This document shows, in pieces, positions 40,257 to 48,295 of a DNA stretch of 64,000 bases (position 1 is its first letter; each line of letters starts with the position of its first letter). Under the pieces are notes generated by a model, which worked only from the letters and a program-made list of their open reading frames with translations, had not been told where the DNA came from and did no database searches. This DNA is from Cognataquiflexum gelatinilyticum (lineage in GTDB: Bacteria; Bacteroidota; Bacteroidia; Cytophagales; Cyclobacteriaceae). Location of the stretch: contig NZ_JANAEZ010000008.1 of NCBI RefSeq assembly GCF_024813435.1, positions 186,001-250,000 of the forward strand, in the 5' to 3' direction. A program made the translations under genes and the position numbers.

Positions 40257-41218
40257 CAATCTTTGAAATTCAGTTCGGAGTCAATATTGTAATCAGATTT
40301 TCGGCTGCTGTTGGAGGTCATCATCTCTGCGAGAAATCCTGTCAAAAACAACTGAACACCCACAATCAATGCCACCAATGCCAAAAAGAACAAAGGCTGT
40401 GCGGTGATTTCCCTTACTGCTCGACCTTGATAAAGTCCATAAATTTTTTGAAAAATAAGCCAAGAAGTAATGAAAAAACCTGCCAAAAAGGATACTGTAC
40501 CCAAGGTCCCAAAGAAATGCATGGGACGCTTTTTGTACCTGTTGACAAATGAAACAGAAATCAGGTCGAGAAACCCGTTCAAGAATCTTTCCCAACCAAA
40601 TTTGGTATAGCCATATTTTCGTGGTCTGTGTTCGACGACTTTTTCTCCGATTTTGGAGAAACCTGCCCACTTTGCAATCAGAGGAATATAGCGGTGCATC
40701 TCTCCGTAGAGGTGGATATTTTTGACGACTTTTCTGTCGTAAGCCTTAAGCCCACAGTTGAAATCATGAAGTTTTATACCTGAAATCACACGGGTCACCC
40801 AATTAAAAAATCTTGAAGGAACGGTCTTGCTGATCGGGTCATGTCTTTTCTTTTTCCAGCCGGACACAATTTCAAAACCGTCCCTGACGATCATGTCATA
40901 CATTTCGGGGATTTCATCCGGACTGTCCTGCAAGTCCGCATCCAAGGTAAAAACCACATCTCCTGTAGCTTTGCTGAAACCAATATCTAAAGCAGCTGAT
41001 TTGCCATAATTCCTGCCAAAACTGATCCCTTTTACAAAAGGATTGAGATTTGCGAGCTTTTGGATTTGGTCCCATGAACCGTCGTTGCTGCCGTCATTAA
41101 TAAAAATGATTTCATAAGAAAAGCCGTGTCCTTCCATGACACGGCATATCCAATTGTGTAATTCTGCAAGTGATTCCTGTTCATTAAAAACAGGGATAAC
41201 TACTGAGATTTGGGTCAT
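40256..41218 (-). CDS. Family 2 glycosyltransferase, DPM1/ArnC-like with two C-terminal TM helices, 320 aa
   Basis: VVIPVFNEQESLAEL at the start, IIFINDGSNDGSW, and the metal site TLDADLQDSPDEIP typify polyprenyl-phosphate glycosyltransferases (dolichyl-phosphate mannosyltransferase/ArnC/GtrB type). A GISFGRNYGKSAALDIGF helix and the RHDPISKTVPSRFFNW segment follow; two TM helices lie at about 235-260 and 270-295. It probably transfers a sugar to a polyprenyl phosphate carrier for cell-surface glycans. It is preceded by two DUF4199 genes and a dihydroorotase-like gene on the same strand, with 6 nt gap to DUF4199. Confidence 0.92.
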   Translation of the reverse strand: MTQISVVIPVFNEQESLAELHNWICRVMEGHGFSYEIIFINDGSNDGSWDQIQKLANLNPFVKGISFGRNYGKSAALDIGFSKATGDVVFTLDADLQDSPDEIPEMYDMIVRDGFEIVSGWKKKRHDPISKTVPSRFFNWVTRVISGIKLHDFNCGLKAYDRKVVKNIHLYGEMHRYIPLIAKWAGFSKIGEKVVEHRPRKYGYTKFGWERFLNGFLDLISVSFVNRYKKRPMHFFGTLGTVSFLAGFFITSWLIFQKIYGLYQGRAVREITAQPLFFLALVALIVGVQLFLTGFLAEMMTSNSSRKSDYNIDSELNFKD

Positions 41219-41224
41219 TTCTGT

Positions 41225-41770
41225 TTAGTAGTCCAATGATTTGTCTCTTTTCTTCAATATCGCTCCAAGGATCAATGCTATGATAGCATATACGATCACG
41301 ATAATCCCGAAGGCCTTCAACTGTCCGACCATGGTATAGCCACTTTCAAGATTGCTCCTGATTTCATCAATCTGTTCGGATGTCATGGAGTCAGCAGCAC
41401 CAAAACGCTCCAGCATCGCCATTTGGGTTTCCATCTGACTTTCAATCAATACACCCGGAAGTGCGGGATCCACCACATGGTATAACAGTTGGCTACCCAA
41501 CATACTTATAACTCCTGATACAACCATTGCAATGAAAGCGAAATTAAAAGCAGTGCCAAAAGGCATAAAACCTCCGATTGAATTCCTGTATTGGATACCA
41601 AAGTAAATGATCAAGCCGATATACAATACTAAAATCCCGATACCTACATACCATGCGACCAACAAAGTAGGGTCAATAAAATAAACGATGTAAGTAATTA
41701 CGATTGAAATAATCCCCAAGATCAATCCTGAATTGAGTCCTGCTTTGAATGGCGATTCTTGATTTTCCAT
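41225..41770 (-). CDS. DUF4199 membrane protein, 181 aa
   Basis: Four membrane segments (about residues 14-34, 41-60, 75-98 and 153-175), with the family's FGTAFNFAFIAMVVSGVISM third helix and an extra-membrane loop rich in Met/Gln/Glu. DUF4199 occurs almost only in Bacteroidota and has no known function; members are often next to GT2 glycosyltransferases, as here. The ATG at 41770 is preferred over one 75 nt upstream because it keeps the family's MENQESPFKAGLNSG start and avoids overlap with the previous gene, whose stop is 5 nt away. Confidence 0.85.
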   Translation of the reverse strand: MENQESPFKAGLNSGLILGIISIVITYIVYFIDPTLLVAWYVGIGILVLYIGLIIYFGIQYRNSIGGFMPFGTAFNFAFIAMVVSGVISMLGSQLLYHVVDPALPGVLIESQMETQMAMLERFGAADSMTSEQIDEIRSNLESGYTMVGQLKAFGIIVIVYAIIALILGAILKKRDKSLDY

Positions 41771-41775
41771 ATAGT

Positions 41776-42288
41776 TTAAAGTTTTGTTCTCCTTAAAATT
41801 ATTGAAATAATGATTGTAAAAAATAAACCAGGCAGGATTTTCCAAATAAAATCATTCATTGCAATATCCAAAGCCGTCATTGCCTGTATTTTTTCATAGG
41901 TAAAGTCAAAAGATTCCTGACCTAATTGTCCCACGATCAGCTCCTCGTTGGTTTCCATCACGGCAACTTTTGCGGCTTTGATTTCTTCAAAGAATCCAGG
42001 GCTCAAAGACAATACCAACCATATCCCCAAGCCCGCGACTATCCCTATCATGGTATATATCAAAAACCCTATGGTCATGCCGTGGGCAAAGGAAAGCTCT
42101 CCGCCATTGATGTCATTCCTGAAATACCGGATTCCCAAAAACAAAAATATCGGAATCAGCACATAGCCAAAGAGCATGCTGAGGTTGGTGGCATCAAATC
42201 CGATCCATTTGAACAGCAGAAAAGCGAGGACACAAAAAACACCCCCGATTAATCCAAACAAGTACGTAGATCCGAGATAGCGCTTCAT
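41776..42288 (-). CDS. DUF4199 membrane protein, 170 aa
   Basis: Second DUF4199 protein, distantly related to its neighbour: helices at about 9-29, 38-53, 66-92 and 145-165, with SFAHGMTIGFLIYTMIGIVAG as the counterpart of the third-helix motif. The loop between helices three and four carries ETNEELIVGQLGQE. No function is known. The start codon directly follows the stop of the dihydroorotase-like gene (TAG-ATG). Tandem DUF4199 genes upstream of a DPM1-like GT2 gene are a recurrent Bacteroidota arrangement, suggesting a role in envelope lipid or glycan handling. Confidence 0.82.
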   Translation of the reverse strand: MKRYLGSTYLFGLIGGVFCVLAFLLFKWIGFDATNLSMLFGYVLIPIFLFLGIRYFRNDINGGELSFAHGMTIGFLIYTMIGIVAGLGIWLVLSLSPGFFEEIKAAKVAVMETNEELIVGQLGQESFDFTYEKIQAMTALDIAMNDFIWKILPGLFFTIIISIILRRTKL

Positions 42289-43530
42289 CTAGATTTTGAC
42301 AAAACGGCCTTTGTTGATGACAAATTTAACTTTCCCTTTCAATTCAGTATTGAACCAGGGCATATTGGCAGAAAGTGATTTATTTGATTTTTGGTCAAAA
42401 ACCCAATTTTCTTCCGGGTCAAAGACCGTAATGTTATCCATTTTGGAAAGTTCATTTTGTAAAACCTTTGCCGGCCCTTCCGTAATTTTGGAAATTAGAA
42501 GGGGCCAAGTGAGCTCTTCGGCCAATTTTACCATCCCTGGCAAGAAAGTCTGCAAACCTGCCATGCCGAAAGCTGCCAAATCAAATTCCATAAATTTGGA
42601 ATCAAAATCCTGCGGCTGATGATTGGAAACAATTGCATCAATGGTACCATCTTTCAGGCCTTTGATTAAAGCTTTCCTGTCTTCTTTTCCTCTGAAAGGA
42701 GGCATCACCTTTAGGTTGGTATCGAAAGAAGCCATGTCCTCGTCTGAGAACAACAATTGGTAAAGAGAAACATCAGCAGTGACATTCAGCCCTTCTTTTT
42801 TTGCTTCACGGATTTTATCCACCGCTCCTTTGGTACTGATGGTCTGCAGGTGTAATTTTCCTCCTGCATATTTGAGGATCTCAAGGTTGCGGTGGACGGC
42901 GATTTCTTCCGATAAATTTGGAATTCCTTTCATCCCAAGCCTTGTAGAGGCGACACCTTCGTGCATCTGCCCAAAAAGTGATAGGTACGGATCATAAGTC
43001 TGGTCAAATAACAGCCCTCCAAATTTCTGCAGGTATTGCAAGATCTTCAAAAGACGGTCAGGATTGGAAATAGGATGAGTCCCGTCTCCATAAACAAAAA
43101 CCCATTCGTGATGCAAATCAAGGATATCAGTAAAATCTTCTCCCTTACAATCTTTGGTTGCCGCTGCCTGAATCACCAAATCCGTAATCCAGCCAGAGGC
43201 TTTGGACTGCACATATTGGACTTCATTCTTGGTTTGGATGGCAGGTTTGGTATTGGGCATCAACACGGCTTTGGTAAATCCGCTAACCGCAAGCAATTCT
43301 CCGAGACTGTCCAAGGATTCACGGTATTCTTCCCCAGGTTCGCCTGACATACACCTCAGGTCGATCCATCCCCTAGAAGCAAAAAAAGTCGAACAATCGA
43401 TGGTTTCTTTGATTTTCAACCCAGAATCACCATTGTCTTCTACGATTTCAGAACCTGTAAAAATGTAATTTTTGGGAGGGTGGATCCTTTGCGGGTCTAT
43501 TAACCTGAGCGATTGGAGCAGTACGGCCAT
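42289..43530 (-). CDS. Dihydroorotase homologue lacking metal ligands (pseudoenzyme), 413 aa
   Basis: The amidohydrolase fold is clear from GWIDLR...GEPG near residue 54, MPNTKPAIQTK (91-101), LHLQTIS (226-232) and FDLAAFGMAGLQTFLPGM near 316-333. Yet the HxH pair of the active site is Arg59 and Met61, the histidine normally in the HxED segment is Gln177, and the catalytic Asp of the TDHAPH motif is Asn303. It therefore cannot bind the usual zinc pair. Non-catalytic dihydroorotases serve as scaffolds for aspartate carbamoyltransferase in some bacteria, so this may be structural. The ATG at 43530 is chosen because the family starts there. Confidence 0.85.
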   Translation of the reverse strand: MAVLLQSLRLIDPQRIHPPKNYIFTGSEIVEDNGDSGLKIKETIDCSTFFASRGWIDLRCMSGEPGEEYRESLDSLGELLAVSGFTKAVLMPNTKPAIQTKNEVQYVQSKASGWITDLVIQAAATKDCKGEDFTDILDLHHEWVFVYGDGTHPISNPDRLLKILQYLQKFGGLLFDQTYDPYLSLFGQMHEGVASTRLGMKGIPNLSEEIAVHRNLEILKYAGGKLHLQTISTKGAVDKIREAKKEGLNVTADVSLYQLLFSDEDMASFDTNLKVMPPFRGKEDRKALIKGLKDGTIDAIVSNHQPQDFDSKFMEFDLAAFGMAGLQTFLPGMVKLAEELTWPLLISKITEGPAKVLQNELSKMDNITVFDPEENWVFDQKSNKSLSANMPWFNTELKGKVKFVINKGRFVKI

Positions 43531-43691
43531 AAAGGTTATTATTTGTGCAAAACTGCAATAATATTCCAAAAAATGAAAGGAAAATCAGCTTGAGGATATG
43601 TAACCGTTTCAAAAAGGCGAAATAGGAGTATGATTCAAGGACCTGTTGGATCGGCTATTTTTTTAAAGGAAAGATTGAATCAATGCGAATT

Positions 43692-45020
43692 TCATTTTTG
43701 GGTCAATCCCAATAACTCCAACAATCTTTCATTTTCAGGATGTGTGAAAAACTGATCAAATTCCAGGTAATATCCGCCAGGATCAAAACCGACAAATCCT
43801 TTGAATTTGCCATCAGGGCTGACCTCGAGGCTATCTTGTCTCAAAGGAAATACATTATTGTTTCTGACGTAGTCAAACCATCCCTCCACATCCTCGACCA
43901 AAAAAGAAACATTCACGGCCTTGGTTTCTGAAAAAGTATGCATGCCACGACGTTCGTCCACGAGGCCGATATAGCCTGTCTCCGACACCTGATATACTTT
44001 GGCCCAACCCTGATCCACGATCAACCTCAGGCCCATGATTTCCTCATAAAACTTTTCCGCTTCAAGCATGTCTTGGTAATAGGTCCAAGTCACCGCTCCG
44101 TAAAAACCCAATCCAGCTGCCACACCTTCCGAAAACGTAGGCAAAGCAGGATATTTCCTCATCTGAGGTACTAGCCATTCGTTTTCTTCGTGTTGCTTAA
44201 ACATTTCAAATTCCAGCAGATAACCTTCCGGATCGATGGCGACAAAACCATCATGTGCATTGTTTTCTTTGGGTTTGTAAGTGTATTTGATCGGGACATT
44301 TTTGCTTTGGAGGTACTCGTACCAATCAGGAAGTTGGTCGGTCAGCAAGGCAATGGCTACAGTCTTTGGTTCGGTGGCTTTGTGCATACCTTTGGATTCA
44401 TCCACCAAAGTCAGGAAAGCATCATGGGAAATCCTGAAGGTAGCCGCAAAACCATAATCCGAAACCATTTCCATTCCCAAAGTCTCATGATAAAATTTCT
44501 TGGCTGTAGCCAGATCCTTGTAATACAAAAAAACATTGGTACCCAAAACCCCAAAATCTGGCAAAGTCCTGAATTCTGTGTTTTTGGCCAAAAGCGAATT
44601 GATGTGGTGGTTTGGATAGCCTAATAATCTCCCAAAACGACGGGCTTCAGCGATACTGTTACTCCCCTCCATAATTGTTTTTTTCAAATCAAGGTATGCC
44701 TCCAAAGTATTCGGCTTGTGGAATATCATGACTTCTTTTCCCTCTGCAACAGACTCGGGAAATAGCATTGTTTTGATGAGATCCGACTCCCTGAATACCT
44801 CAACCCCATAACCTTTAGCAATTTCCTGCGCATCTGTCCACAAATTCTCAGCTTCATCGGTGGTAATGGGCTCACTCAATGCAATTGGCTTGACATCTGC
44901 TGCTACCATTTCCGCCATGGCAGCTATGTTTCCGAGGTGTTTCTGATGGCTTGTTCCCTTTTGATCTTGACAAGAAAAAGAAAACAAAACAATGGCTAAT
45001 ACTAAGATTTGGTTTTTCAT
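43692..45020 (-). CDS. Double VOC (glyoxalase-fold) domain lipoprotein, 442 aa
   Basis: Lipobox FSFSC (Cys17). After a helical N-terminal region (to about residue 145) come two vicinal-oxygen-chelate domains: VLGTNVFLYYKDLATAKKFYHETLGMEM (about 158-185) with FVAIDPEGYLLEFEMF near 275, and YGAVTWTYYQDMLEAEKFYEEIMGLRL (about 308-334) with GFVGFDPGGYYLEFDQFF near 410. The Glu ligands are present in both closing strands. VOC proteins include glyoxalase I, dioxygenases and resistance proteins; no specific activity can be assigned. An unusual periplasmic location is implied by the lipid anchor. A longer in-frame extension upstream lacks a signal and is rejected. Confidence 0.85.
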   Translation of the reverse strand: MKNQILVLAIVLFSFSCQDQKGTSHQKHLGNIAAMAEMVAADVKPIALSEPITTDEAENLWTDAQEIAKGYGVEVFRESDLIKTMLFPESVAEGKEVMIFHKPNTLEAYLDLKKTIMEGSNSIAEARRFGRLLGYPNHHINSLLAKNTEFRTLPDFGVLGTNVFLYYKDLATAKKFYHETLGMEMVSDYGFAATFRISHDAFLTLVDESKGMHKATEPKTVAIALLTDQLPDWYEYLQSKNVPIKYTYKPKENNAHDGFVAIDPEGYLLEFEMFKQHEENEWLVPQMRKYPALPTFSEGVAAGLGFYGAVTWTYYQDMLEAEKFYEEIMGLRLIVDQGWAKVYQVSETGYIGLVDERRGMHTFSETKAVNVSFLVEDVEGWFDYVRNNNVFPLRQDSLEVSPDGKFKGFVGFDPGGYYLEFDQFFTHPENERLLELLGLTQK

Positions 45021-45144
45021 ATTGGAAATTGAAGATGTAGGGAATTGCCGAAGGTTAAACTTAGCCTGCCAAAACTTAAAGTCAAAAAGCTGATAAAAAA
45101 TAATCAGGGGGCAAAACTTAATTTTGGCAATTTCCCTGTCATGG

Positions 45145-45696
45145 TCAATAAGAAACACCCTCTGTATGTGCGTAAATTTCCTCAAGACTGAAAATCCTTT
45201 CTTTGCTTGAATTTGTAAAATCAAGCAATTCCGGCAAAGGCAAGCCGCCACTTTTACCGATAGCAGGCCATTTTGGAGGAATTGAAATCCAATTGCCTTG
45301 ATCATCCTTCATATGTCCCCGATCAGAAATGAAAGAGTGGATAAAATCCCCGGATGTGATGGCTTTGAATCCGGGAAGGTCTTTGCTTTCTTGAGAATGA
45401 TCAGTCGGAAAAGTAGCTTCCAAATAACTTTTTAACGAGGAAGGAAATTCGAGGGTTGAATCAAAATCATAGATCAATTGAGATTCATGGTTGGATGCCA
45501 ACAAAACCACATGGTAATCCCACCAAACCACCTCGTCGCCGTTGGGGGATTTTTGAAATCTGAAGGAACAATTTCTGCTGCTGTTGGAGATGATCAACAC
45601 CTTTTTGGTAAATCCATCAAGTTCAGGATTCTGACATAGGTGCCAGATATTTTCTTCGCAAAAATTTTCGGAGTACTTGAAGGTTTTGATTTTCAT
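45145..45696 (-). CDS. Protein N-terminal glutamine amidohydrolase (NTAQ1/WDYHV family), 183 aa
   Basis: Homologue of the eukaryotic N-end-rule enzyme that deamidates N-terminal Gln to Glu in proteins. The catalytic triad falls in its diagnostic contexts: Cys13 in FCEENIWHLC, His62 in the eponymous WDYHVVLL, and Asp77 in IYDFDSTLEFP, matching the human Cys28/His81/Asp97 pattern. The RFISDRGHMKDDQG-type segment near residue 130 is also typical. No signal peptide, so cytoplasmic. The ATG at 45696 is the better start; one in-frame start 33 nt further upstream adds a non-homologous extension. Confidence 0.85.
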   Translation of the reverse strand: MKIKTFKYSENFCEENIWHLCQNPELDGFTKKVLIISNSSRNCSFRFQKSPNGDEVVWWDYHVVLLASNHESQLIYDFDSTLEFPSSLKSYLEATFPTDHSQESKDLPGFKAITSGDFIHSFISDRGHMKDDQGNWISIPPKWPAIGKSGGLPLPELLDFTNSSKERIFSLEEIYAHTEGVSY

Positions 45697-45740
45697 TGGC
45701 TGCCGCAAAAGTAACACAGACTTTGGCAATTGGCAGCATC

Positions 45741-45759
45741 TCCAAATTTATAATTTGGA
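45741..45759. other. 8-bp perfect hairpin between two minus-strand genes
   Basis: TCCAAATT (45741-45748) and AATTTGGA (45752-45759) flank a TAT loop. It lies beyond the stop of the membrane-protein gene at 45812 but lacks a T run on the minus strand, so it is a weak terminator candidate at best. Confidence 0.35.
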
Positions 45760-45811
45760 AGAAAGAAATTGAATTGGAAATAGGAACAAAGATAATTCTG
45801 TCCAAATCGGG

Positions 45812-46402
45812 TTACATCAGGTTCTCGGAGAGCACAAGGTCTTCTTTGGTGCGTTCCCTACAGATTTCTATTAATTGAAAAATATCAGAGTCGAGGTAAT
45901 CCGATTTTTTGATCTGAATGTCATTTTCATTCCTGAAGGAAAAACGCAGACCTCCCGATGAATCTATATGGTCAATCTTGGTCAAACCTGAAATGTTGCG
46001 GTGAAACACGATGACACCCCGGAATTTCAATTGATAGCCGTCCAGGACCAAAGTGATTGGATTTAGATTTTTGACCAAAAGAAATAAAAAACACTCATAC
46101 AAAACGATCAACCAAAAGAGCACCAATGTCCATTTTGGTATTGGAACTCCTACAAAAAACAATAATGTTCCAACCACGGCAAGGGCTATTGTCCACTTTT
46201 TGAAACTCTTCTTTTGCCTGCGCAAAAACAATTCCCCTCCTACTCCCCTTGTCACCAATTTGTAATGCTCCCTTCCGTAAAAGGCAAACATCAAAATCAG
46301 ACAAAAAGAGATAAGCCAATGATGATGACGAAGGTCTAAAACCAGAATCAAAACAATGGAAAGTATCAAAAAAGCTGTAACAATGATTTGTCTTTTTCTC
46401 AT
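45812..46402 (-). CDS. Membrane protein of unknown function, 196 aa
   Basis: Hydrophobic segments at about residues 7-22, 29-44, 72-88 and 92-110 are followed by a 90-residue soluble C-terminal part with beta strands (LVLDGYQLKFRGVIVFHRNISGLTKI, GLRFSFRNENDIQIKKSDY). This resembles PH-like domains in other bacterial membrane proteins, but the family is not recognised. It begins at an ATG at 46402 with basic residues RKR before the first helix. No close partner gene: guaA lies 179 nt upstream, with a terminator between. Confidence 0.7.
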   Translation of the reverse strand: MRKRQIIVTAFLILSIVLILVLDLRHHHWLISFCLILMFAFYGREHYKLVTRGVGGELFLRRQKKSFKKWTIALAVVGTLLFFVGVPIPKWTLVLFWLIVLYECFLFLLVKNLNPITLVLDGYQLKFRGVIVFHRNISGLTKIDHIDSSGGLRFSFRNENDIQIKKSDYLDSDIFQLIEICRERTKEDLVLSENLM

Positions 46403-46528
46403 AAATCTGAAGGCAAATAAACTGTGGATGAAAAAATCTTGGCGTCTAAGAAATTGTCATGTTTCAAATTAACTGATTCTGGACAATAATTAAAATCTTT
46501 AGCAGAATGAAAATGCTGAAAAAGCAAA

Positions 46529-46558
46529 AAGAAGGAACATATTTACCTGTTCCTTCTT
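46529..46558 (-). terminator. Intrinsic terminator of guaA
   Basis: AAGAAGGAACA (46529-46539) and TGTTCCTTCTT (46548-46558) make an 11-bp stem with an 8-nt loop, and a TTTT-GC-TTTT tract follows on the minus strand. It lies 24 nt beyond the guaA stop. Confidence 0.85.
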
Positions 46559-46581
46559 GCATTTTATGGATTGTGTTTTTT

Positions 46582-48111
46582 CTATTCCCACTCAATTGTA
46601 GCCGGTGGCTTCGATGATATATCATAAACAACTCTGTTGACGCCTTTGACACGGTTGATGATTTCGTTGGACATTTTACCTAAAAACTCATAAGGCAAAT
46701 GGATCCAATCCGCGGTCATACCATCGACAGAACCTACAGCTCTTAAGGCTACAACTTTTTCATAAGTCCGCTCATCTCCCATGACACCTACAGATTGGAT
46801 GGGAAGGAGGATTGCACCTGCCTGCCATACCTGATTGTATAACCCTGAGTCTTTGAGGCCTTGGATAAAGATGTAATCGACTTCCTGAAGGGTTTTTACT
46901 TTCTCAGCAGTAATGTCTCCCAAAATCCTGATAGCAAGTCCCGGACCTGGAAAAGGATGTCTTCCGATGATTGCCTCCGGAATCTCCAAAGCCCTTCCAA
47001 CTTCCCTCACCTCATCTTTGAATAAGGTATTCAAAGGCTCTACCACAGAAAGCTTCATAAAGTCCGGCAAGCCTCCCACATTGTGGTGGGATTTGATAGT
47101 GGCAGAAGGTCCTTTGACAGAAACCGATTCGATCACATCAGGATAGATGGTACCTTGTCCAAGCCATTTGACTCCTTCAATTTTGTGGGCTTCGTCATCA
47201 AAAACTTCGATAAATGCACGGCCTATTGCTTTTCGCTTTGCTTCAGGATCTGACAATCCCGCCAAGGCATCATAAAAACGTTGCTTGGCATCAACTCCGA
47301 TCACATTCAAACCAAGAGTTTTGTAAGATTCTAAAACTTCTTCGTATTCATTTTTGCGGAGCAATCCATTGTCCACAAAAACACAATAGAGGTTTTTGCC
47401 GATAGCCCTATGGATCAATGTCGCAGCCACTGAAGAATCTACTCCCCCTGAAAGGCCCATGACTACATTGTCGTTTCCGATTTTTTCTTTGAGCTGAGCG
47501 ACAGTGCTGTCTATAAATGTATCAGAAGTCCAATCTTGTGAACAACCACAGATATGGACCACAAAATTTCTAAGCAGGTTTTTACCTTCCAATGAGTGTG
47601 TTACCTCGGGATGGAATTGGATCCCGTAGGTGACTTCGCCCTGGATTTTGAAGGCGGCTACCTTGACGGAGGCAGTACTTGCAATGATATCAAATCCTTC
47701 CGGGAGTGTCTTGATGGTATCCCCATGAGACATCCAAACCTGAGAACCATGGGTCATTTCTTTCAACAAATCATGGTGCAGGTCAATGTGGTCGAGGTTT
47801 GCACGGCCATATTCCCGGATTTCTGAAGGAAGCACTTCTCCTCCGTATTTGTTTGCCAACAACTGCGCTCCATAGCAAACCCCCAAAAGCGGCAATTTAC
47901 CCCGGAGGCTGTCAAGGTCCAAATCCGGTGAACCTGCATCTCTTACGGAACATGGGCTTCCCGAAAGGATTACTCCTTTGATATCAGGGGTGATTTCAGG
48001 AATCTTATTGAAAGGGTGGATTTCGCAATATACATTGAGTTCCCTCACGCGTCGGGCGATGAGTTGTGTGTATTGGGAACCAAAGTCTAGGATGAGGATT
48101 TGTTCTGCCAT
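46582..48111 (-). CDS. guaA: GMP synthase (glutamine-hydrolysing), 509 aa
   Basis: Converts XMP to GMP using glutamine and ATP. The class I glutamine amidotransferase domain (about 1-190) has the catalytic Cys79 in LLGVCYGAQLL and FHPEVTHS near 172; the ATP pyrophosphatase domain has the P-loop GLSGGVDSSVAATL near 222; the C-terminal dimerisation domain contains RHPFPGPGLAIRILGD and ends SKPPATIEWE. Length is normal. The ATG at 48111 is used; a TTG two codons earlier is less likely. A TACCTTTG box ends three bases before the ATG, implying a very short leader. Confidence 0.98.
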   Translation of the reverse strand: MAEQILILDFGSQYTQLIARRVRELNVYCEIHPFNKIPEITPDIKGVILSGSPCSVRDAGSPDLDLDSLRGKLPLLGVCYGAQLLANKYGGEVLPSEIREYGRANLDHIDLHHDLLKEMTHGSQVWMSHGDTIKTLPEGFDIIASTASVKVAAFKIQGEVTYGIQFHPEVTHSLEGKNLLRNFVVHICGCSQDWTSDTFIDSTVAQLKEKIGNDNVVMGLSGGVDSSVAATLIHRAIGKNLYCVFVDNGLLRKNEYEEVLESYKTLGLNVIGVDAKQRFYDALAGLSDPEAKRKAIGRAFIEVFDDEAHKIEGVKWLGQGTIYPDVIESVSVKGPSATIKSHHNVGGLPDFMKLSVVEPLNTLFKDEVREVGRALEIPEAIIGRHPFPGPGLAIRILGDITAEKVKTLQEVDYIFIQGLKDSGLYNQVWQAGAILLPIQSVGVMGDERTYEKVVALRAVGSVDGMTADWIHLPYEFLGKMSNEIINRVKGVNRVVYDISSKPPATIEWE

Positions 48112-48114
48112 GCG

Positions 48115-48122
48115 CAAAGGTA
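48115..48122 (-). promoter_or_regulatory. Possible -7 element directly upstream of guaA
   Basis: TACCTTTG on the minus strand matches TAnnTTTG and ends three bases before the ATG. If used, the mRNA is leaderless. No -33 TTG is evident. Confidence 0.35.
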
Positions 48123-48184
48123 CATAGGGCAGCCATAACGGGAAAAGGATTTCAGAAGATTATTTTGGAAAATGGGATTGGAAA

Positions 48185-48204
48185 ATTAGAAAATTGGAAG
48201 ATTG
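48185..48204. repeat. 20-nt intergenic word, copy 1
   Basis: This 20-nt sequence, beginning ATTAGAAAATTGG, is identical to 63675-63694. Both lie in purine-rich low-complexity gaps downstream of large housekeeping genes. Confidence 0.6.
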
Positions 48205-48295
48205 GGGAGCTAATGGGTATTAAGTTAATTGGTTATTGGGTTATTTGTTAACCTGCTTCCCTGTTATCCTTTTTCTCCAGAAGCTAGATGGATTT

